In this document: positions 13,001-27,300 of the stretch, piece after piece | How positions within the stretch are numbered: the first letter of the stretch is position 1 | Layout of the letters: each line of letters opens with the position of its first letter | DNA from: Cercis canadensis | Lineage: Eukaryota; Streptophyta; Magnoliopsida; Fabales; Fabaceae | DNA: 64,000 nt | Assembly: GCA_003255065.1 (NCBI GenBank) | Contig: QAOA01003368.1 | Coordinates: 744,366 to 808,365, forward strand | Direction of reading: 5' to 3' | The notes under the pieces: generated by a model | The model's input: the letters and a program-made list of their open reading frames with translations, nothing else | The model's database searches: none | Told to the model about the DNA's origin: nothing | Made by a program: the position numbers and the translations under genes

Positions 13001-16000
13001 GTGGCCCAACATTCCAATGCCATGGGAGTCCAACATTCCCACCTCTCTAAGGTGGGAATATTTTTGTGGGAATAGAGGCTAAAACCCATTCCTAGATTCC
13101 CAGGCATAGATTTTCAACTCTTGTACCAAATATGGGTATACAAGATTCCCACTTTACATTCCTGGGAATGTGAAATGGAAACCTTGTACCAAATGCGACC
13201 TAAATCCCTTGATTATTGTTCAGATCTAGGATTCCAAATTTTAAGTTTTGATTAAATGCCAAGCTCCAGAATGAATATTTTCGTACTTGAATGTTCCTGC
13301 ATGGTTGTTACATTGTGACCAAATATTGAATTGAAGCAGAAAGTGGGTGTAATTATTTGTTCAATTGATGGAGTTATTGCATGTATTGATGTTGGCTGTT
13401 TGAAGGAATTGTTTCTAGAAATGATATTAAACTTCTCTGGCATCCTTTCTCTAGCTAATAAGCATCTTGGATACCCCCTTTGGTGCCTTTTAAAGTGTTT
13501 GAATCATGTACCATAAAGAAAAAAAGTGAAATAAAAATTAGAGGAAAAATTAAAAGGGTATCTTTATTACACAACCTATTGAGTAATTGCAGGCATTTAT
13601 GTGTTACATTTGAGGGAATTGCTTGTAGAAATGAAATTGCTTCTGACATTTTTTTTGGCTTCTGTAGGACATTTATTTCTCCATCCTAGTTTTCTAGTGC
13701 ATTTTATTGTGAATCTTCTAGTTGTGTCATTATTGTTTGCTGCTTGAAAGTTGCCTGCACCTATTTCAAAGTATTTGTACAGTAAATGGTTACAGCATGT
13801 GACTTGGTCAGGGTTTTTGTTCTTTTTACATGGAAGGCTTATTTATTTTTCTGGCATGGAATATTTTCTTAAGGAATTTTTTAATGTGTTTCTAGTTCAT
13901 TGGAACCCCTCACTGGATGGCTCCAGAAGTAATTCAGGAAAGCCGGTATGATGGGAAGGTATTGTTTGAATCTCCTATTATTTGTAAACTCCATCCCCCC
14001 CAAGTGGGGAGAGGCTTATCTCCTTGGAAAAAAATGAAATTCTAACTTGTGTTCCTAGGATGCTTGATAAGCAATAAAATCCTTCAAAGTCGGCAAATAG
14101 CCTAAGGAATCATATTGAAAGGGATGTTATGTTCGTAGTTCAGATGATTAGCAGCAGGATAATGAATAGGTTTGAGGAAATTAGTGCTAATGGATAGCAA
14201 CTAATGCAATGCAGAGCCTTAGAACAGTTCATCACTTGTTTAAAATGTTACTCTTTTAAACTTAACAATTTCTTGCATAAGAAAATGCAATTATAGTAGA
14301 GACTGGAATCTAATGTAAATACCTAAGAAGATATAACTATGTGAAAGAATAAGCACTGTAAAAAATGAGAAAATGTAGTGGAAACGGCTTTATGTTTGGA
14401 TGTGAAAGATGTCTAAAATTTTGACACTATAAGCATGTGACTATTTCCTTTGGGCCAATATAGGATCAGTGGAGAGTAATGGAGATCAATATTTATCATG
14501 TTCGAACATTACTAGAACCATTGACATTATCCTTATAATTTATCTTTTATCTTTCATGTAAAACACTAATATATGAGAAAAAAACCTAGGCCAGTTATGA
14601 TGTTACTTTCTAAGTTAAGTTTTTGTGTTTCCAAGAAAAGTCTAAAAGAATTGGTGATATTTTGATTCAGTACTTTGCAATTTACATTTACAATGGTGCA
14701 ATGGTCAGACGTAATTTTTATTTGAATCCCTTGGAGATAAATGGATAATACTGTTCATCAAGTACAACATGATTATGGCCAAAAAAAAATGTACAACATG
14801 ATTATACTATTGACATATTCACTTTCTGATATCATTTTATTTATTTTATTGTTTCAGGTAGATGTATGGGCTCTTGGTGTGTCTGCAATTGAAATGGCAG
14901 AGGTATATCCGTTACTTTTGTCTTCAGTTCCATGGCTTCCCAGTAAATTGTTAATTTAGTCAATGTGATTACCTCCCCCCCCTTTCCGCTCTTCCTTTCT
15001 TTAGTCCCCATCTTCTGTCAGATGTCCACAATTTGATTTATTCTATATTCTTTCTCAGGGTAATTCTAAGGTGGGGTAGGGAACAAGTGATTTATGTTTA
15101 AGTCTAAGTTCCCATCTGAGTATCCAAATCACCTGGATTTATCTTGCACCTCTCTTTCTAATGTTGTTTCCTGGAGGGAAGTTTATTATAAGGTTTTCTG
15201 GGTTATGGAAAAGGAAATTCTATTTTTATTAGATTAAACAGTCATCCATATATTGTTATGCATGGTATTAGTTCATTTAATTAAGTAGTAGCTTTATGTT
15301 AAGTCTCTTTCTTAATGTTGCTTTTACATTTGACTCTTCAAGAGATTAGTCATTCTAATGTTTCTTTGCATAAATTCTGTTACCCTAATTTCAGGGCCTT
15401 CCGCCAAGATCAGCAGTGCATCCAATGAGGGTTAGTCCTACTCTGGTTTTGTATATGACATGTAATCTGTTATTTTATTTTTCCTTCATAAGTAATATCT
15501 CCCTAGTAATTTATGTTTGTCTTCATAAGATGTTCATATAATCTCATCCATTATTTCATGTTTGTCAAGTGGGAGAAAGTTTGAGTAGTAAAATTAGGGA
15601 GGAGAAAAGGGAGAGCGTGAGATAAGACAACTGATATGCAATGGGTGGATGACTAAATTGTGAGAGACATTTAGAAAACTGTCAATTAGTTCTGATTGAG
15701 GATCCGTGTAACTGATTCTACTTGTTTGATACCAAGGCTGTACTTGTTATTGTTGTTGGTCGGTGTTAATGAGCTTAATTATTAAACCATGACATATTTC
15801 CTTCTATGTGATACATTTGGTAGTCTAGTTAGAATATTGTTTGAGATGTGAGTATTGTTGTATAGAGCATGTTTATAATGAAATACCAGGAACTTATTAT
15901 ACTCCCATGTGGAAGTTTTGCTGGTTTTGAAATATGCATGTTATAATCTGTTGTCATTCATTTTGTGAAGACAGCTTTTTGATCAGATGCCACCTACTGT

Positions 16001-18230
16001 ATGGAGCACGAGTGTCCATCTTTGTTCAGAACCATTCTTTGTGTGCGTGCATTACCTGCCTGTTGAGAGGTGGTTGGGGGGGGGGNGGGGGAAGGTGGAA
16101 ATCCTGTTATGTATCCAATATCCATGACTAAACACTTTGTGTTCTATTTTAAGAATTGACTCGTTCACTTCCCAATTTACCGACCAAATTACCAAAAAGG
16201 AAAGAAAGAACATAAAGGTTTCTTACCTATTTGCTTTGAGATAGGAATTTGAATGTGTACTGGATAGTTGTTAGATTATATTATTATTGCTTTTTAAAGT
16301 CTTTATTGTTTCTAAATGATATTCAAAGTAAAGTCTCAGTTGTATTATTGTCCATTTTCATGAGTTGATGGTCTATTAACCAGTATATATATCTACAATG
16401 AGCTTCAAAAATTGGTTGCCTTATTATTTCTATGTAATTAATTGTTTCAAATGCCTTACCTTTAAAAGATTTCTCGGTAGGATCTAATGAGTTGTCTTCT
16501 TTGTTGTATTGTTTTACTCTTCTATAATTTATTTTTGGCCAGTTTACAGTTCTATAATGGTTCAGCACTTGGTGTTCTGATTGTTTACATCACATCATGA
16601 AGGCCATGTGTTTTTTTTTTCCATGCTATTTGGTGAAGTATCATGACATATCTTTTTTCTTTTAATAGGTTTTATTCATGATTTCCATCGAACCAGCACC
16701 AATGCTTGAGGATAAAGAAAAATGGTTTGTTTTAATCTACAATATCTGAGCTATATTTTTAGTAGCTAATTAGTTGCGTATGAGCTGGAAGTGGCAGCTT
16801 AAGTCACCTGGTATCATGTTGCTTAGTGATGATCAGGCATGCTATTTGGGTTTGATAATCTCCCAGAAGTTAAATTTGCATGAGTCCTGTATTATATATC
16901 ACGTGCTTTGTTCTATCTGTTATAAAGTCAGCACTGAGTGACTACTTGCCTCATATTTTATATATGATTATTTATAATATTTCAGTTATGCTAATTTGTT
17001 ACTGCATTCTTGGAAAAAAATTTAGATATTTTTGCTTTTTCATATAATTTTTCATCTAATTTTTATTGTGCATTTTTTCTTTTTTAGTTGTTATAAATTG
17101 ACAGAACAACATTTTGGAATTCATATTTGTCTTCTGTAGAATATGCATGGCTAATAGAATATTGTGCTGTGATTTTAACATAATTACTGCTGTCACAGTA
17201 TTCTTAATTATCACTGATGCTGCAGCAAAACGGATATACTGTTTTACTTGGCAGTTTTTTGGAGTGTCAAAACTCTGCTTAGGCCAGATGCTAGAGATAT
17301 GTAGTTTGAGCTCTCAATTTTCATACAAAATTTAGTTTATGCTCTCATAAATTTTATATTGAGCAAGCTAGGTTGCCTGGTCTTTTGCACATTGGCTTTA
17401 AAAGTATGCTTGTGATATATATGTTGAGAATGTCAGAAACCTGATGGTGGTTGCAGTGGTAGTATGGTTAGGGGAAGATATAGTATCACAGATTTGACTA
17501 TTTCCATGTCAAATGGTGGTATACTGTCTTGTGTTAAGGAATAAGAATGTTGCTAGTGCTTTCTTTGTCTACTAAAGGTTCTTAAATGCAATATAATCTT
17601 GACCTGCTCATATGCACTAATTAGTAATTACTTTAGTGTATAATTGTCATCTGCCCATATCATAGTGGGTTTGATATGGTGCATCTCTCTTTAATGATAG
17701 TCTCATTATATATGCTTTTTTGTTTTTTTTTTTTTAATGTTTCCTTTTTTAGGTCTCTGTATTTCCATGATTTTGTTGCCAAGTGCCTTACCAAAGAACC
17801 TCGTCTACGCCCAACTGCATCTGAGATGCTAAAGGTATGTTCAGTAATGTTGCTTGCAATGTGAAACCTTAAATTATTTGAAGATGTACTTGCAAGTTAT
17901 TAAGCTGAAGGAAAGGAGAAAAGGAGAGTAAATTAAAGAAGATGCATAGTTTCACTGGCTTTGCAAGCACAATATAATTGCTTTATTATTTTTCAAATTA
18001 ATTGGTTTCTGCCTATCCTGTTTGCATATTTTGCTTAATTCATGCATTGTCATTGAATTCATGTTCTTTGACATGACAACTTAGCATAAATTCTTTGACA
18101 AATGGAAAACTGGAGCTGCTGCGATGATGCCAAAAATTGAAAAGGCAAGGCAAATCAGGGCTGAGGTTTTGCAAGTGCAAACTCTTGCTCCAGCTGCATT
18201 AGAAGATCAGGTATGGCTAAAATTTTGTGA

Positions 18231-18264
<34 letters not shown>

Positions 18265-20613
18265 CCCACACACACAGACATGCATGTGCACTCAGAGACT
18301 CAGGTCATTTTATCTCCCTCATCCTTGAGAAAAACTGCAAAAATGAAAGAAAGATGTTCTGTATTTAATACATCTTTTTGATCTGAGGCAGCCAATGGTA
18401 GCTGGAAAGCTGAATGATGAATATGGAGATACTGTTCCATCACGACCTCATAATATTGGAGTTCCGGGGGCAGATGATCTCTCTTCAGATAGCACTCTGA
18501 GGAAGCTGCATAAATTGGAAAATGTGGAAACGAGTGAAGGTTTGTATTTCTTGCATCTTATATCTGCAGCTTGAGTTTAGAGAAATGGAAGCTATTCTTG
18601 TTTGATGTATGTTTTCTGATTTAATTTATATTGTGATTTATGTGGATTATCTAGCAGGTAACTTTGGCACTGTAATAATCCATGGAGGAGATGGGGTAGA
18701 TATGACAACGGTTAGGTTTCAGGGTTTAGATTCTGGAGATTCCTCATCTGCTTCCTTAATTACTAGCACAGGAGACAAATCAGCTGACCCAGGGTATTTC
18801 CCTCTCTCTTTACTCTTGATGTTCTTGGTGCTCCTATCCCCCTTCTCCAAGAAACGCACACAGAGAGAGAGAGAGTTTATCTTGCTTGATTAGGTACTTT
18901 TGTCATATTAGAAATAGCAATTTTTGTTCCATGAAATTGTAATTTACTTTGCAGATTTCCTTAATTTATCATGTTCTAACCCTTGGTGCAAACAGTGTTC
19001 ACATGCAGAAACTTGTACAATTTACATAATGTGCATATTAGATTAGATCTTTTTCTTTTTGCCCTTTACATTTTTCTCTAGTACCCTAAAAAAATTGGCT
19101 ATTTCTTTGGATGACCCCTTAGGGTTGAGAGTCTAAATTATGCTGCGGCAAACAATGCCTCTGTTAGAGGATCTAGTCCTATTCATGCCATACAGACATC
19201 TTTACCTGCCCTTAACAACGCAACAGAGCAGAACCTCAAAATAAAAGGTGCTTTTCGAGCACAAGTTGGAATCAGCACATTGAAGAATGAAACCATCAAC
19301 CGCAAAGCATTTGCTTTGCAAGATAAGGTAATTTTATATTTTGATATCTATATCTGCAATAGAAATTAGCATCCTCCTTATTCATATATAAGAGTGGTAT
19401 AGATTCAATTGTTCTGCAAGTGACATTTTGCTTAGTGATGTGAGTATATGAAGCCACTCCATTTGATCAAGGTTTCTCTCTCTTCTATCCAGATTGCAGA
19501 CTCAGATTCTTCTAATTATATCTCTTTAGTTTTAGGACTACTACTACTAAAACAAATGACTATACCTCTGATACTATACTATAAGTTCTGTGGTTGATGC
19601 CCTTGCCAAATCTATTTGTTTTCCTAAAAAATAAGAGGTTTTGGACGTTGTTTGTATTCCTGCATCCTTGGTTTGGCAAATATCTGGCTTTGTTTTGGTT
19701 TCTTTCTTGAATCAATATCTTGTTTTCTGTTACCGTTTCAGGCACTTCACGGAGATTTCTTGTTGTGACTACAGTTTACACACTTGGTGTCTGCTTACTT
19801 GGTTAAATTTTATTGCAGCTTTGGTCCATTTATGCTGCTGGTAATACGGTACCCATTCCATTCTTAAGGGCGACAGATGTATCACCTATTGCTCTCCTGT
19901 CAGATAATGTGCTTGGAGGTATGCAACATCATACCAGTGGAGCTGCAACTGTTGAAGCATTGCAAGAGCTTTTTAGTGGGGATGGACAGTCCAAAAAGGG
20001 TCGGAGAGGACAAATGGAGGTGACTGTGTGTGTGTATGTGCAAGGTGTTCCTTTGTGCATGTATGTGTTTGTCTCTGTTGCTCATTGATATTGGTATTCT
20101 GATTAACATGCAGCAGATGCCACTCCCTCCAAGCATTTATCAAAGACTGACATCAAGTTCCACACTATTGAATTTGGCACAAGCTTTAGCTTACCACAAG
20201 ACGTATGTTTCTTTCTTCAATTGACACTTGCATATGGCAATAATATTGCCGCTTGACATGACAGATATTGTAGTCACGGACATGTTCAATACATAAATTG
20301 GATATCTGTATAGTCTACATTTTTTCATACTTGCATCAAAAGGCACATCTATGCCTTTGATTTTTTAGTTCCTGGCTAGAAAGAAGAAAAATAACACCAC
20401 CACAGCCATGTGGGATTCTGATGTGCGATTTAGTTATGGTCATCTGTAAAAGCATATTTGGTTCTACTTCTATCTATTCCTGATTACTCTTTACCTCATT
20501 TATTTGTTATTAGGTGTTATGAAGATATGCCACTCCAGGAGAGGCAAGCAACCGAAGCACAGCAGACCATTCAAAATCTCACTGACACACTTCGTACTAT
20601 TCTTCGTTTGTAA
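10041..20613 (+). CDS. SIK1: Ste20/Hippo-type serine/threonine kinase SIK1
   Basis: This is a plant MST1/2-like kinase that phosphorylates protein Ser/Thr. In Arabidopsis, SIK1 acts with MOB1 in growth control and in immune ROS signalling. Exons: 10041-10815, 11011-11099, 11205-11312, 11490-11597, 11867-11957, 12632-12684, 13896-13958, 14858-14902, 15395-15430, 16669-16724, 17753-17834, 18085-18210, 18392-18539, 18658-18793, 19123-19327, 19819-20019, 20114-20202 and 20514-20613. They total 2511 nt (836 aa), the length I recall for Arabidopsis SIK1. Residues 1-250 are acidic and serine-rich, probably disordered. The kinase domain starts at [14 protein letters not shown] (about 250), with ATP-binding Lys281 (VAIK), HRDIKGGN (Asp374), DFG (392-394) and [10 protein letters not shown] long C-terminal regulatory region follows, ending in a predicted helical segment. 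All introns are GT-AG. The start is the ATG at 10041; the earlier GTG codons are not credible starts. Confidence 0.93.
12860..13200. mobile_element. Tourist/PIF-Harbinger-like MITE in SIK1 intron 6
   Basis: This 341 bp insertion is flanked by TAA at 12857-12859 and 13201-13203. Its ends are inverted: TTTGGTACAAG near the left end pairs with CTTGTACCAAA near the right end. Inner repeats of GGGAATG/CATTCCC extend the symmetry. The 3 bp TAA duplication and GGGGTGTTTGG-type end fit Tourist MITEs. The centre (about 12945-13010) is unusually GC-rich for this window. No transposase is encoded. Confidence 0.8.
16070..16100. repeat. Poly-G tract with one undetermined base
   Basis: A run of G with an N at 16086 lies in SIK1 intron 9. 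The homopolymer probably limited sequencing, so the run length is not reliable. Confidence 0.9.
18231..18277. repeat. (CT)n(CA)n compound microsatellite in SIK1 intron 12
   Basis: A CT dinucleotide run passes into a CA run just downstream of the exon 12 donor site. The pyrimidine run is close enough to the donor that its length could affect splicing, but nothing in the sequence shows that it does. Confidence 0.9.
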
Positions 20614-21533
20614 ATAGGCAGATTTCATATCTTTGATTTTCTCTTGTTTTTTTTTCACCTTCTGCCCTAAGTCTTTGTAAAGGTGAAGGAAACCTGAAAA
20701 GGACAGGGTGGGAACAGCACATTAATGTGTCACAAATTTGTATGCAAATATTATGTAATGTGTATTCCATGCAAGTATAGTGTATCTACTTTCCTTTGGT
20801 TAATAATATTATTCACAGCATGAGATTTTCATAATAATGGAAGATTTTGATTGCCTTATCATTTTATTCCTCAGTATTGTATTTGTTTTGGAAAGCCTCA
20901 TTAGTAAGCAGAAGTTTGCAATGCCATCGTCTCAACCACAAGATGTGAGTCACAGTAATTTCATTTCCTCTCTCTTCGCAGAAGTTTAAAATCATGGACT
21001 CAACTATCCTATAGTTACAACCTATATACATTGCAGGCAGTTGACTCAAAGCATGGTTAAAATATCTATAGTACTCCTAGTTAGCTGTTTTAGAAATAAT
21101 TTTGAAAAATGCTAGACAGCCAAAATCCAATTATCAAAACTGTAAGAATTTAATAGCTAATTGACAGTATTATATTATTAATATCATTTTTATCTCCTTT
21201 GACTATGAATTAATATTAATTTAATGAATTATATATAATAAGTTGTGTATTTTCAAAATTTAGTGGAGGCAGCACCTATGGATTATGGTGTGATAAGCAC
21301 CTAATACTTTAGTCTTTTTTTAGAAAAAATTTAGAACATTGAAATAATTCTCTCAAAATTTAATTCTATCTATATAATAATAAAAAAAATATTGACAACT
21401 AAAATATTAAAGTAAAATGTGCTATGAAAAATAGGAGCTACGGCATCGCCATCAACTTATAGTGAAACGCTTACTTTACAATTGCATATTGCCAAAGAGC
21501 AACCCAGAGGAGGAGAAGCGGAGAACCATCAAC
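20614..21533. other. SIK1 3' region and upstream region of the RimP-like gene
   Basis: AT-rich, with AATAAT-type stretches (about 20800-20815) that could serve in SIK1 polyadenylation. No extra gene is supported; the minus-strand frame at 20864-21049 has no recognisable features. Confidence 0.5.
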
Positions 21534-24359
21534 ATGAGTAGTGGTAAAATTATAGAAGCTCTGCTACGTGGCAGAACTTGTCGGAGGTCCTTCTCCTCGT
21601 TTTCTCCATCATCTTTGCCTCTGAGAACGAGGGGTATCTTTGTTTTAGCTCCTTCGCCTTCACTGTCATTCCAAAATATATACTTGTCTCCTTCACATAT
21701 CTTTCCACTAAAATCCCCCTTCGTCTCAGCTCTTCGGTTTTTGAACACCGACTCCTCTAAGTGTATTGTGGGTAACTATGAAAGCTCACTTCAATGTAAG
21801 TCTCTCGCTCTTTTTTTAGTTTATTCACTCGTCTTTTATTTGTATCATGTATTCTATCCAAAGATAGATGATGGGTTGAAGTAGTTAGACTATTTTGTAT
21901 GTTTCTTCTCTGCGGTTCTTTCTATTGTTTTATATATTGAGGATTTTTTTTTTATTGTTGAGTTTGGTTACCTGGAAAGCTTTCCTTTTTTTTTTTTTAT
22001 AAAAAAAAAATTCTAATGTAATGATGTTGGGTGGAACCTCTCCTCATACAAGCCAAATACTTGCACTTTGATTCAGCAGAGTGTACATGGTTTTTTTTTT
22101 TCTTCCTGAGGTTTAAATTTGCAAAAATTCTATTTTGACAAGCTCTCCTCATAGCTTTGGGGACTGCTCTTTTACTGCATTTTTTTCTTTGTTGATCATA
22201 CTTCTCATGGATGTTCATGTTTGAATGGCTTACACTAAAATTCGGGTTCCTGTTATTTTCAAGAGATTTTGGGGCTTAGAAAAGCCTTAATAATTCTAAT
22301 GTGTGTGTCTGTTCAGCATGATAATCCATTTTTTAGCCAAATGTATACCCAGTGCAGTGGCATTATGGATGATTAAGTGTAATTTATGAATCTTGTTAGT
22401 TCAGCATTCTTCACTTACAAGGGTGTAGTGCAGCCCTTGTTTATATATATGTATATAAAGCTGTTTACAAGTGATCAGTTTGTTATGGACTGTAAATATT
22501 TACTAGCTACCCGTTGGCTAAAGAAAAAATTAGAGGAAACACACACATCAATGTTTTCTTGGCATTTATTCTGTTTGACTTCATGGGATCGATATCATAA
22601 CTAGGTATTTATTCTTGCTTCTCAAGGGCAATGATATATGCAGTTACATAAGTGGCTATGTTGCCTCAGCTTATTATTTGAGTTACTAGATAACTATGAT
22701 CTTATCTTTGTTCATGCATGTTACAATTCTCAGGTGAGACAAATGAGGAAGGTGAAACCACGGATGGATGGGAAGAAGAAGAAGAGACTGAGCCCGAGGT
22801 ACCATGTTATTAACTTAAGTTTTCCGGTTGCTTTAACGCAGAGCTCTTATTTTCAGTTATTGAATTAAGCTTTGCTTAAAATTTGGTGCTTTGCCTGTAG
22901 ATTGGTGATGGGGGGGCTGGTGGTGGAGTGTTCTTGCAAGGTGTCCCTTGGGGTCAGCAAGTCCTCTCTATTGCTGAGGAGGTCCTGACACAGTTCAGTG
23001 ATGACGTGAAACTATACGCCTTCAAGACTACTCCTCGTGGATATGTTTATGTGAGATTAGACAAACTAACAAATGAGTAAGTTTTTCAATTTTTGTCAGA
23101 TACAACATCTGGGAGAACTTTCTGCATTCTTTTATTCAGAATCTGACCCCTTTCTATCACAATGTCTTTTAATATATATTTTCCCCTACTTACGTTTGTT
23201 TTATGAAAATAAACTCCTGGAAAGAGTTTCCTACTTTTGTCATTTTCTAAAATCTTGGTGGAATGATCAAGCAGATTATTTTGTTTGCAAAGGAGACAGG
23301 AAGATAGCCCTGGAAGAAGCTGAGATAATTTCTTTCCAAAGTTAGGAGTCATTTTTTTTTCAAATTAAAGTCAAAATTTCCATCATCTGCTATTGTAGCC
23401 TGTGTCCTCATTGCCTTCTGCTGGCCTACAAATCATTTGCTATCCAACTCCCCCACAAGTCACATTTCCATTTTCCAGTCAGTTTTCATAATCTTATGGT
23501 CCCAATTTAGCCCATTAATGCTAGATATTTATACCAACTTGTGTGCACCACGTGCTTTTTTTATTACTATTTTTATTTTGGTTTATCATTACTGAGCAAA
23601 TTGTCCTTGGTGTAGAAATAATGCTTTGGCTTTTAGGATCCTTGGACAATATATTAGACGTCATGGCTTGTGGAAAAGTTTGATTTTTGCATAATGATGG
23701 AGGGCTTTCAACTTGATCATTAAGTGATATGTAGTTACTTTTAAGCTTACATTCCCCACCTTGTTTGTTAGGTACCTAAGCTGCACAGTATGTTCTTTGT
23801 TCAACGTTCTATTTTTTTTATTTCTTTAGATATGGGTGTCCAAGTATGGAAGAACTTGAAAGCTACAGTGTAGAATACAAGAAAAGATTAGATGAAGTTG
23901 GAGCACTTGGAGAAATACCTGACAATTTGGCTCTTGAGGTAATTCATGGCGGCTATGTCCTATACTTCTGTCCAAATGGGATTTTATTCAATAGCAGCTG
24001 AGTGTTCAGTTTGGAATCATGTTTGATACCTAATAATGCATCATTTTGTTCTGAAGGTTTCAACCCCAGGTGCTGAGAGGATACTAAAAGTGCCAGATGA
24101 TCTGAATCGATTTAATGACATGCCCATGAGAGTATGCTATAGAGAAGATATAGAGTCCAGTAGCCCGGAAAAGGATGGAGTGTTCTTGCTAGAGTCTATA
24201 GAGGAAGAGTCAGAGAGCTGTGTATGGAAGTTGGCGAATGTCAAAGAGAACAGAGACCCTCAAAGCAAAGGAAGGCCTTTAAGTCGAAAACAGAAGGACT
24301 GGAGATTAAAATTGCCATTTAACATGCATAGAAGGGTAACTCTGTACCTTGAATTCTAG
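21534..24359 (+). CDS. RimP-like (DUF150/UPF0090) organelle-targeted protein
   Basis: Five exons (21534-21795, 22734-22798, 22901-23076, 23830-23938, 24057-24359) encode 304 aa. Residues 1-75 are rich in Ser, Arg and hydrophobic residues with few acidic ones, a transit-peptide composition; RFLNTDSS near 68-75 could be a mitochondrial or plastid cleavage region. An acidic linker (WEEEEETEPE) precedes the conserved part. From GVPWGQQVLSIAEEVL the sequence follows the N-terminal RimP domain, with VSTPGAERILKVPDDLNRF matching the bacterial (S)xPGxxRxL signature. Bacterial RimP matures the 30S ribosomal subunit, so a role in organellar small-subunit assembly is inferred. The C-terminal part is longer and more charged than bacterial RimP. 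The start is the first ATG that joins the transit-like sequence to the domain. I recall the Arabidopsis neighbour of SIK1, At1g69210, as the same family. Confidence 0.82.
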
Positions 24360-27300
24360 TAAAATCTTACATTATTTTTGTTTGTGAGGAATCAGGATGA
24401 TAGAATCTGTCTCTATCTATCTTTCTCTTCCCTTTTCTTTTTCCTTTTTTAGATCTAAAGATAAGATGATCAGTTAGGAAAGCAGAATGAGTTTTGGAAA
24501 AGAGCAGTTTGTCTCTGTTCGAGTTTTATCACATATACTTGAAATATCTGTAGCTTTCAGTTTGGTGCTGGATAATTTTATGGTTCACAAGATTCATGAG
24601 ATTTGTCAAATATACTTGAAATATTATTAGTCTTTTGTTTCGACATATGTATGTAGTCTAGTCCGAGAAGTTTAAAGATGAAGCTTCAAATATTTTATTT
24701 GTCCCTTTCCATCTTTTTTGTTAGTATCTATATCTACATCTATGTGCTTTACAAGCTTCTATCAATTCTGGCCTTATTCTTTTCAGTTTTTCTTTGTCCC
24801 TGTTAAGTTGCAATTTTGCATTCTGTTCCTTTCTTAAGGGCCTAATATGTGTTATATTAGAAATAGTGTTAAAAAAACCACAAATCATGTTAGGAACCTA
24901 TGTATTACCAAAAAAATCCTGCAATTTTGTTTTCTTTACATTAACAGAATGTAAGATTATGAAGAGTTTTGATACCAATACTTGTTTTGTTCTGTTTTCT
25001 GTATATTCTAATATTGAGAAAAAGAAGCTCTTTACAAAAGCGTAAGTGCATATTAAAAGAATTTAGTGAGAAACAATCTTTGCTCTTTCCTATATGCTGT
25101 ATTCTCATTTATGTTTGAAGATTCTCCAACATGATAGATCTTGATTGCTTGGCTTGAAACTTGATCCACATATGGACTGGAATTGAGCGAGGTCTGAGTT
25201 CCAAGAATGTACTGTAAAATGGATCTCTTTGTTATTTTCCAGTCTTCCTCTACCTCCTCAAATTGATAATTGCGACTTATTTGGGTAGACATTTTAAGGG
25301 CTTTGATGTGCGTTATTTCCTTCTGTCGCCTTCACTAAAAAGACGCACACAATGCAGAGTGGCATTCTGAATGATACTCTCCCTAACAACTACACGGTAT
25401 TATTGATTTGACATTCTTCTGCTGTGATATCAAACTATGATTATAGTAGAAGTACTTATCATGAACATTTCAGTTCCCTCATTTCTAGCACAATCCCATT
25501 TTATGTTCATCTGTCATCAAACAAATATAAGATGACGTTAACAATGTATTCATAATTGTAAGATAATTAAAGCATTTTCTTATCTTTTCTTCCTTGTTGA
25601 TGAAACGCATTTCTTTATCATGACATCATAACATTCTAGAGGAGTTTGTTTGTTATGTTTCTTTCCCTTGGGCATAATTGCTGATTGGTGGTCCTTCATT
25701 TGAGCAGTGATAGCTAGATAATAAATAATGAGGCCCAAGCTGCCGGACTACTATCTTTACTTAGTGCTTGCTTTGTCGTTATTTTGTTATCACTTTCATC
25801 ATGTTATTTACTTCTCTTATTTTTATTTGACATTTCACAATGTTGTTTCGAAGTGATTACTGTAATAGAGATATGTAAAGAATGAAACATATATTGAACA
25901 GAGTATTTGGAACTTTTACAAGTTGATCAATTTTACCTTTCAAGATTTTTTAGATAAGTCATCCAAAAGAAAAAGATTATTCAGATAAGATAGTTTACGT
26001 ATTAAACATGTTAAATTCTACAATTTTAAATGAAATTGATTTGTTGAAAATCAAGCAAGTAAAGTAGATGGTTATGAACCTTTTCATTAAAACTAGTTTT
26101 GTTCAAATTTCAAGTCTTCATAAATAATGCGGAGGGCCAGCTTTCCTCAGTCAATTTGTTTCCTTGGCAGGCAGGCAGGTAAAACTTTGGTGTATTCATT
26201 TAGAGTACATAAACATTGTCATCTATTACTGGATAAATAGTAAGTAGTTCATGTGCTAAGGGATGCCTTGCAATTGTATCTAGTTTTATGAATGACTTAT
26301 CACTTTTTCCCATCGCTTCATGGAATACTGACTAGCTGTACCAGTTCTGTTTCTCTAGGCGTCTGGTAACGGTGGTTTTGGGATTATTGTCATTCCTGCT
26401 CTCTATATGTTCTTTTCATCCTTTGGATTGCCTTTATTTCATCAAAATCACCCATATTGCTGCAGCATTTGTGGAAGGCAGTATGTTATATACATTGCTA
26501 GAAGTTCAGTAGCAGTTTCCTGCACTGAACAATGTTGAGAACAAGCACGGTTTGAGTTTACTTGTTCTTCCAAATAAGGGTATAAAGATAGGAACTTAAT
26601 CAGCTTTATGGTGGCTATCTGATGCATGATCATTTTGACATCATCCCAATACTTTGTAGTTGCACTTCGTGCTCCCTGCTGTGGGGAGATGCGTACATAG
26701 GAATTGGTTGGCATATGGTTCAACTCTACAGTAATCTGTATAATCTCTACTGAAAGTAAATTTTCATGATTATGAAGGTAAACAGAAAAGACAATTGAAT
26801 GGACTTCATGATATTGAGAAGCTCAAGTCTCATTATGACGTTTGTTCTTTTGCCAAGTAGTGGCTATCTTTAGTTTTGCTGATTCTTGATTTGTTTACTT
26901 TGATTTAAAAAGGTGTTAAACCTCTTGGCTCTAATCCCAGTAGATTGTCAGAGGAATAAGCCCTTGAATATTACTTCAGGGCAAGGAATTAATGGCAGAA
27001 AATTGAAATGAGAAAATTGTGAACACATCAAGATTTTTCCTGCAAATACGTCTAGATGTGTTTTGAATTTATGAAATCATTTTACTTTCTTAAGCAAATA
27101 GAGCCAAATAGTATTCTTTTATCTGCAAGACTTTGAGGCCATCTTTGGCACTTGACATTTTGACAAGTTCCAAGCAATGAATCAACCTCATTATAGATAA
27201 GTGGGTCACGAATAAGTGGATTTTGGTGTTCCATTTCAAAACTTTAGCATGTGACATAGACGTTCCTTTCTTCACCAATTGACAAAAGCAAATTAGGTCA

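Noticed and set aside
26448..26723. Minus-strand open frame of 91 codons
   Set aside because: No recognisable family, no splice partner with coding character, and it lies in AT-rich spacer; length is within chance for this window.
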